This document shows, piece after piece, positions 59,952 through 64,000 of a stretch of 64,000 nt of DNA. Both the position numbers and the translations under genes were made by a program. This stretch comes from Acerihabitans sp015654925 (GTDB taxonomy: Bacteria > Pseudomonadota > Gammaproteobacteria > Enterobacterales > Enterobacteriaceae). The stretch spans positions 4,154,001 through 4,218,000 of the forward strand of contig NZ_CP178732.1 in NCBI RefSeq assembly GCF_047324175.1. Reading direction: 5' to 3'. Under the pieces are notes generated by a model. It did not search any database and was not told the origin of the DNA. It saw only the letters and a program-made list of their open reading frames with translations. How positions within the stretch are numbered: position 1 is the first letter of the stretch; each line of letters begins with the position of its first letter.

Positions 59952-60512
59952 ATGATTAACTTTAAAACAGCAAATAGCGAAGAGTTAAAGATAGAATACA
60001 AGCGTCTGGCGAAGCTGGTGGGGGATATGCCCTTCGGCACCAAAAAAGAATTTTATCACCTGCCGGCCATGCTGGCCGACGATGAGATTCCCCTGGCCGT
60101 GGCGTCCGGCTTGATGGGCGGCAACACGTGGCTTATCACCCTGACCAACTATCGTATTATCTTTCTGGATAAAGGTATGGTGCACGGCCTGAAACAGCTG
60201 ACGCTCGATCTGGCCAGCATTGTGTCGGTGAGCGGACGCACCCGCATGATGACCGGCAGCATCACCCTGAGCGCCGGCGGCCAGGACTATACCATCGAGA
60301 ATATAATGAAGGGCGCCGTCGCGCCATTTACCACGATGGTGAACGAGGCCCGCGACAATCTGAGCAAAGCGCCGGCGCCGGCCCGGACCTTTAGCGCCCA
60401 GTCGCCGCACGACGTGATTGTCCAGTTGGAAAAACTGGCCGCCCTCAAAGAGCGCGGAATACTCAACGATCAGGAATTCAGCGCGCAGAAAGAAAAAATC
60501 CTGGCCATGTAA
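59952..60512 (+). CDS. Bacterial PH-domain protein with C-terminal SHOCT motif
   Basis: 186 aa, soluble. The central part (about 45-140: EIPLAVASGLMGGNTWLITLTNYRIIFLDKG) has the beta-strand pattern and the 'TNYRI' signature of YokE-like bacterial PH domains. The last 32 residues (IVQLEKLAALKERGILNDQEFSAQKEKIL) form a SHOCT motif, a short helical oligomerisation module. No function is assigned. The frame opens at 59847, but the ATG at 59952 (with GGGAA about 10 bases upstream) begins the conserved part. Not part of the E. coli gene order here, so it looks like a local insertion between the tRNA cluster and ubiF. Confidence 0.82.
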   Translation: MINFKTANSEELKIEYKRLAKLVGDMPFGTKKEFYHLPAMLADDEIPLAVASGLMGGNTWLITLTNYRIIFLDKGMVHGLKQLTLDLASIVSVSGRTRMMTGSITLSAGGQDYTIENIMKGAVAPFTTMVNEARDNLSKAPAPARTFSAQSPHDVIVQLEKLAALKERGILNDQEFSAQKEKILAM

Positions 60513-60530
60513 TCGCGGATGCGGCGCCGG

Positions 60531-61715
60531 TCATAACCCCAGGGCATATTTCAGCGCCCGGGTTTTCAACGTACCGGCGCGCTGGGCCAGGATCAGGGCC
60601 AGATTGCGCGCCAGACGCACCGGCGGCAGATTATTGCTGAACGCGGCGTAAAACAGGTCCATGCCGCTTTGCATCAGCAGATTGTCGGCATAACGACGAT
60701 ACTGGTAGCGCTTTAATATCCGCAGTTCGTCCCACGGTTCCTGATGATCGCGGGCGCCAAGCACCACCGACGCCAGCGCCTCGGCATCCCGGAAGCCCAG
60801 GTTCACGCCCTGCCCCGCCAGCGGGTTGATGGTGTGCGCCGCGTCGCCGATCAGCGCCAGACCGGGCCGGACATATTCACGGGCGTGGCTGCGCACCAGC
60901 GGGAAAGCCCCCGCTCCATGCACCTTCACCGCCCCGAGACGGGCGGGGAAATGCGCCAGCACTTCGCGTTCCAGGGCGGGCGGCGCCAGCGCCTGCAATT
61001 GGCGGATACGCGCCGCGCTGTCATACCACACCAGCGAAGCCCAATGATCGTACAGCGGTAAAAAAGCCCTCGGCCCGTCGGGGGTAAACTCCTGCCAGGT
61101 GACATCCCGCTGGCCATCGGCGCATTCCACCGCGATCAGCAGGCAGGATTGCCGGTATTGCCAGCCGCCGGTGCCGATACCCGCCCGCTGCCGCACCTGG
61201 GATTGGGCCCCGTCGGCGCCGATCAACAGGCGCGTGTCGATAATGTCGCCGTTGTCCAGTTCCAGCCGCCAGCTGCCGCCGTCATAGCGCATATCCGCCA
61301 GGGTGGCCGGACAGCGCAGCGTCAGGCGGTCGCCGCAGGCGGCAAACCCCCGCCACAGCGCCTGTTGCAGCCGGCGGTTCTCCACCATAAAGCCCAGTTG
61401 CGGCAAATGCAGCGACGCGGCGTCGAAGGAGACCAGGGATTGCTGCCACTCCCAGGTTTCCAGGCGGCGATAGGGCGCGCAAAAATGTGCGTCCAGCCGG
61501 TCCCAGGCCCCCACTTCGCGCAGCAGTTCCACCGAGGCGCAGCTGATAGCCGATACCCGTAGATCGGGAGGGCCGCCAGCGGGGATGTCCGCCGGCCGGG
61601 CGCGCTCCAGCACCATGACCCGCAGGCCGCCCTGGGCCAGCAACAGCGCCGCGGCGGCGCCCACCATGCCGCCGCCCGCAACCACCACATCAAACGACAT
61701 TTGGTTTGTATCCAT
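60531..61715 (-). CDS. ubiF: UbiF, 3-demethoxyubiquinol 3-hydroxylase
   Basis: FAD monooxygenase performing the last ring hydroxylation (C6) in aerobic ubiquinone synthesis. The FAD-binding VVVAGGGMVGAAAALLL lies near the N terminus. The DG motif is LLIGADGAQSQVRQ and the second FAD motif GLALIGDAAHTINPLAGQGVNLG. It ends QALKYALGL-like (RALKYALGL). 394 aa from the ATG at 61715 against 391 in E. coli; the longer open frame to 61805 has no similarity. Divergent from miaB. Confidence 0.95.
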   Translation of the reverse strand: MDTNQMSFDVVVAGGGMVGAAAALLLAQGGLRVMVLERARPADIPAGGPPDLRVSAISCASVELLREVGAWDRLDAHFCAPYRRLETWEWQQSLVSFDAASLHLPQLGFMVENRRLQQALWRGFAACGDRLTLRCPATLADMRYDGGSWRLELDNGDIIDTRLLIGADGAQSQVRQRAGIGTGGWQYRQSCLLIAVECADGQRDVTWQEFTPDGPRAFLPLYDHWASLVWYDSAARIRQLQALAPPALEREVLAHFPARLGAVKVHGAGAFPLVRSHAREYVRPGLALIGDAAHTINPLAGQGVNLGFRDAEALASVVLGARDHQEPWDELRILKRYQYRRYADNLLMQSGMDLFYAAFSNNLPPVRLARNLALILAQRAGTLKTRALKYALGL

Positions 61716-61882
61716 ATCGGCCAGGCTTGTGAGTGATAAACATTTGCTTAGTGTAACGCAATTTTTCATTATGAAAGAACACCCGATGCGCGGCGCACTG
61801 GTCACAACAACGCCAAAGGATTACAATACGCGCCCTGCATGAGCCCAAGGGCTTTTTCCCTGCACCGAGTAATGGCAAGCCG

Positions 61883-63307
61883 ATGACAAAAAAACTGCAT
61901 ATCAAAACCTGGGGCTGTCAGATGAACGAGTACGATTCATCCAAGATGGCCGACTTACTGGATAGCACCCATGGCTATCAATTGACGGATAACGCCGAAG
62001 AAGCGGACGTACTGCTGCTTAATACCTGCTCCATTCGCGAAAAGGCGCAGGAAAAGGTGTTCCATCAATTGGGCCGCTGGCGGGCGCTGAAAGAAGCCAA
62101 TCCGGATTTGATTATCGGCGTCGGCGGCTGCGTGGCCTCCCAGGAAGGCGCGCATATCCGCGAACGCGCCCATTATGTGGATATCGTGTTCGGCCCCCAG
62201 ACCCTGCACCGCCTGCCGGAAATGATCAACCGGGTGCGCGGCAACCGCAGCCCGGTGGTGGATATCAGCTTCCCGGAAATCGAAAAATTCGACCGGCTGC
62301 CGGAGCCGCGCGCCGACGGCCCTTCCGCCTTTGTGTCCATCATGGAAGGCTGCAATAAATACTGCTCTTTCTGCGTGGTGCCTTATACCCGCGGCGAAGA
62401 AGTCAGCCGCCCCTGCGACGATATCCTGTTTGAAATCGCCCAGTTGGCGGCGCAGGGCGTGCGCGAGGTCAACCTGCTGGGCCAGAACGTCAACGCCTAC
62501 CGGGGCGCCAGCTACGAAGGGGACATTTGTACCTTCGCGGAACTGCTGCGCCTGGTGGCGGCCATCGACGGCATCGATCGCGTGCGTTTTACCACCAGCC
62601 ATCCCATCGAATTCACCGACGATATCATCGAGGTGTATCGGGATACGCCGGAATTGGTCAGCTTCGTGCACCTGCCGGTGCAAAGCGGCTCGGATCGCAT
62701 TCTGACCATGATGAAGCGCGCCCATACCGCCCTGGAATACAAATCCATTATCCGCAAATTGCACAAAGCCCGTCCCGGCATTCAAGTCAGTTCCGATTTC
62801 ATCATCGGTTTCCCCGGCGAAACCCAGGCTGATTTCGAACAGACCATGAAGCTGATCGCCGAAGTGAATTTCGACACCAGCTATAGTTTTATCTACTCCG
62901 CCCGGCCCGGCACCCCGGCGGCCGATATGGTCGACGACGTGAGCGAAGAAGAGAAAAAGCAGCGGCTGCATATCCTGCAAGAGCGCATCATCCAGCAGGC
63001 GATGCAATTCAGCCGGCGGATGCAAGGCACCGTACAGCGCATCCTGGTGGAAGGCACCTCGCGCAAGAGCGTGATGGAGCTGGCGGGCCGCACTGAAAAC
63101 AACCGCGTGGTGAATTTCGAAGGCACGCCGGATATGATCGGCAAGTTTGTCGACGTCGAGATCGTTGATGTCAATCCCAACTCCCTGCGCGGCGTGGTGA
63201 TACGCACGGAAGATCAAATGGGCCTGCGCGTCAACGAAAGCCCGGCCTCGGTGATTGCCCGCACCCGCAAGGAGAATGACATCGGCGTGGGAACCTACCA
63301 GCCGTGA
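61883..63307 (+). CDS. miaB: MiaB, tRNA-2-methylthio-N6-dimethylallyladenosine synthase
   Basis: Radical-SAM methylthiotransferase modifying A37 of tRNAs reading UNN codons. The N-terminal UPF0004 domain has the three auxiliary-cluster cysteines (TWGCQMNEYDS, LLNTCSIREKA, GVGGCVASQEG). The SAM cluster motif is CNKYCSFCVVP, and a C-terminal TRAM domain follows (about 378-441). 474 aa, identical in length to E. coli. Encoded near its tRNA-related neighbours as in E. coli. Confidence 0.98.
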   Translation: MTKKLHIKTWGCQMNEYDSSKMADLLDSTHGYQLTDNAEEADVLLLNTCSIREKAQEKVFHQLGRWRALKEANPDLIIGVGGCVASQEGAHIRERAHYVDIVFGPQTLHRLPEMINRVRGNRSPVVDISFPEIEKFDRLPEPRADGPSAFVSIMEGCNKYCSFCVVPYTRGEEVSRPCDDILFEIAQLAAQGVREVNLLGQNVNAYRGASYEGDICTFAELLRLVAAIDGIDRVRFTTSHPIEFTDDIIEVYRDTPELVSFVHLPVQSGSDRILTMMKRAHTALEYKSIIRKLHKARPGIQVSSDFIIGFPGETQADFEQTMKLIAEVNFDTSYSFIYSARPGTPAADMVDDVSEEEKKQRLHILQERIIQQAMQFSRRMQGTVQRILVEGTSRKSVMELAGRTENNRVVNFEGTPDMIGKFVDVEIVDVNPNSLRGVVIRTEDQMGLRVNESPASVIARTRKENDIGVGTYQP

Positions 63308-63530
63308 TCGCCCCCCGGCCCGGAACAGGGCGGCCTCCCCCGCCGCCCTTCGTCACGCTATCCCCGGTTGCTTTTCACTTATCGTGCCCCAATATCAATT
63401 TAGCGACCTGCGCTCTTGACGCTGGCGGCGGTTTACTTCATTTATGAAGCTGGAACCGCGGTCTCGCGGCCGCCAGGCGCTGAAATAAGCACCATTCCCT
63501 AACATGGCCTTGATGGCCCAGAGGAACAGT

Positions 63531-64000
63531 TTGAACGTCGACACTAAAGAAATCATGCTGGAGCCCGCAGACAATATCCGCTTAATGAGTCTCTGTGGGC
63601 CGTTTGATGACAATATCAAACAACTTGAGCGCCGGTTGGGCATTGAAATCAATCGTCGTGACAACGCTTTTAAACTGGTCGGCAAGCCGCTGTGCGTCGA
63701 AGCCGCCGCCAAAATCCTGCGCTCGCTGTATGTGGATACGGCGCCGGTGCGCGGCGTGACTTCCGATATCGAGCCGGAAAAAATCCATCTGGCGATTAAA
63801 GAGAGCCGGGTGCTGGAACAGACCGCCGAAAGCGTGCCGGATTTTGGCAAAGCGGTGAATATCCAGACTAAGCGGGGAGTGATCAAACCCCGCACGCCTA
63901 ACCAGGCGCAATATATCGCCCATATACTCGATCACGATATCACCTTCGGCGTCGGCCCGGCCGGTACCGGCAAAACCTACCTGGCGGTGGCCGCGGCGGT
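63531..64000 (+). CDS. ybeZ: YbeZ, PhoH-like ATPase, 3' end outside window
   Basis: Starts NVDTKEIMLEPADNIRLMSLCGPFDDNIKQLE, matching E. coli YbeZ, and continues to the Walker A GPAGTGKTYLAVAAAV at the window edge, so about 157 of some 350 residues are visible. Members act with the ribosome-maturation RNase YbeY. TTG 63531 (behind GAGGA) corresponds to the family start; in-frame ATGs at 63504 and 63513 would add a few residues. The 223-bp gap after miaB shows no clear element. Confidence 0.93.
   Translation, partial: MNVDTKEIMLEPADNIRLMSLCGPFDDNIKQLERRLGIEINRRDNAFKLVGKPLCVEAAAKILRSLYVDTAPVRGVTSDIEPEKIHLAIKESRVLEQTAESVPDFGKAVNIQTKRGVIKPRTPNQAQYIAHILDHDITFGVGPAGTGKTYLAVAAA

Noticed and set aside
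63395..63895. 166-codon minus-strand frame opposite ybeZ
   Set aside because: Antisense shadow of ybeZ, which matches its family well on the plus strand.

Overview
The window reads as one continuous piece of an Enterobacterales chromosome (Gammaproteobacteria). Almost every protein is close to its Escherichia coli counterpart, and gene order follows the E. coli K-12 segment around 16-17 min: modF-galETKM-gpmA-aroG-ybgS-zitB-nadA-tRNA(Lys)-tol/pal-cydABX-suc/sdh-gltA-pxp-phrB-ybgA-kdpDE-pgm/seqA-ybfFE-fldA/fur-glnS-nagEBAC-asnB-tRNA cluster-ubiF-miaB-ybeZ. By eye the DNA is GC-rich. No phage, transposase, CRISPR or plasmid gene was found. Several genes expected from the E. coli order are absent (pnuC, dtpD, kdpFABC, chiPQ, umpH), pxpA is a decayed remnant and kdpD lacks its N-terminal half. 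This streamlining hints at a Sodalis-like or other host-associated enterobacterium, but that is inference and the genus cannot be fixed from the window.

Layout. 1-6 kb: molybdate-linked ATPase ModF (cut by the window edge) and the galETKM Leloir operon behind a GalR/GalS-type operator. 6-11 kb: gpmA with a Fur box, aroG with a TyrR box, ybgS, the zinc exporter zitB and nadA with a NadR box. 11-12 kb: two tRNA-Lys genes preceded by a duplicated, broken tRNA 3'-end segment. 12-21 kb, all on the minus strand: ybgC-tolQRAB-pal-cpoB (outer-membrane constriction and integrity), then cydAB-cydX-ybgE (cytochrome bd oxidase). 21.7-22.6 kb: a nine-unit tandem array of nested hairpins with no gene. 22.6-34.4 kb: sdhCDAB-sucABCD on the minus strand and divergent gltA, i.e. 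a large part of the TCA cycle.

34.4-39.6 kb: pxpA remnant, pxpC, pxpB, ybgI, phrB and a two-domain DUF523-DUF1722 ybgA. 39.9-43.6 kb: a shortened KdpD with KdpE, a small EamA-type membrane protein, and a PadR-type regulator/DUF3861 pair with a palindromic operator. 43.7-50.8 kb: pgm, seqA, ybfF, ybfE, fldA, uof-fur and glnS. 51-58.7 kb: divergent nagE and nagBAC with NagC- and CRP-like sites, then asnB. 58.8-59.6 kb: six tRNAs (Met, Leu, Gln, Gln, Met, Gln) between a stable-RNA-type promoter and a terminator. 59.9-64 kb: a PH/SHOCT protein, ubiF, miaB and the start of ybeZ.

Most of the window is core metabolism. The least explained signal is the hairpin array in the 3' region of the sdh-suc operon. 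Next in interest are the short in-frame stop/start repeat after sdhB, the tRNA-Lys-derived palindromic duplication, and the decayed pxpA and kdp systems.
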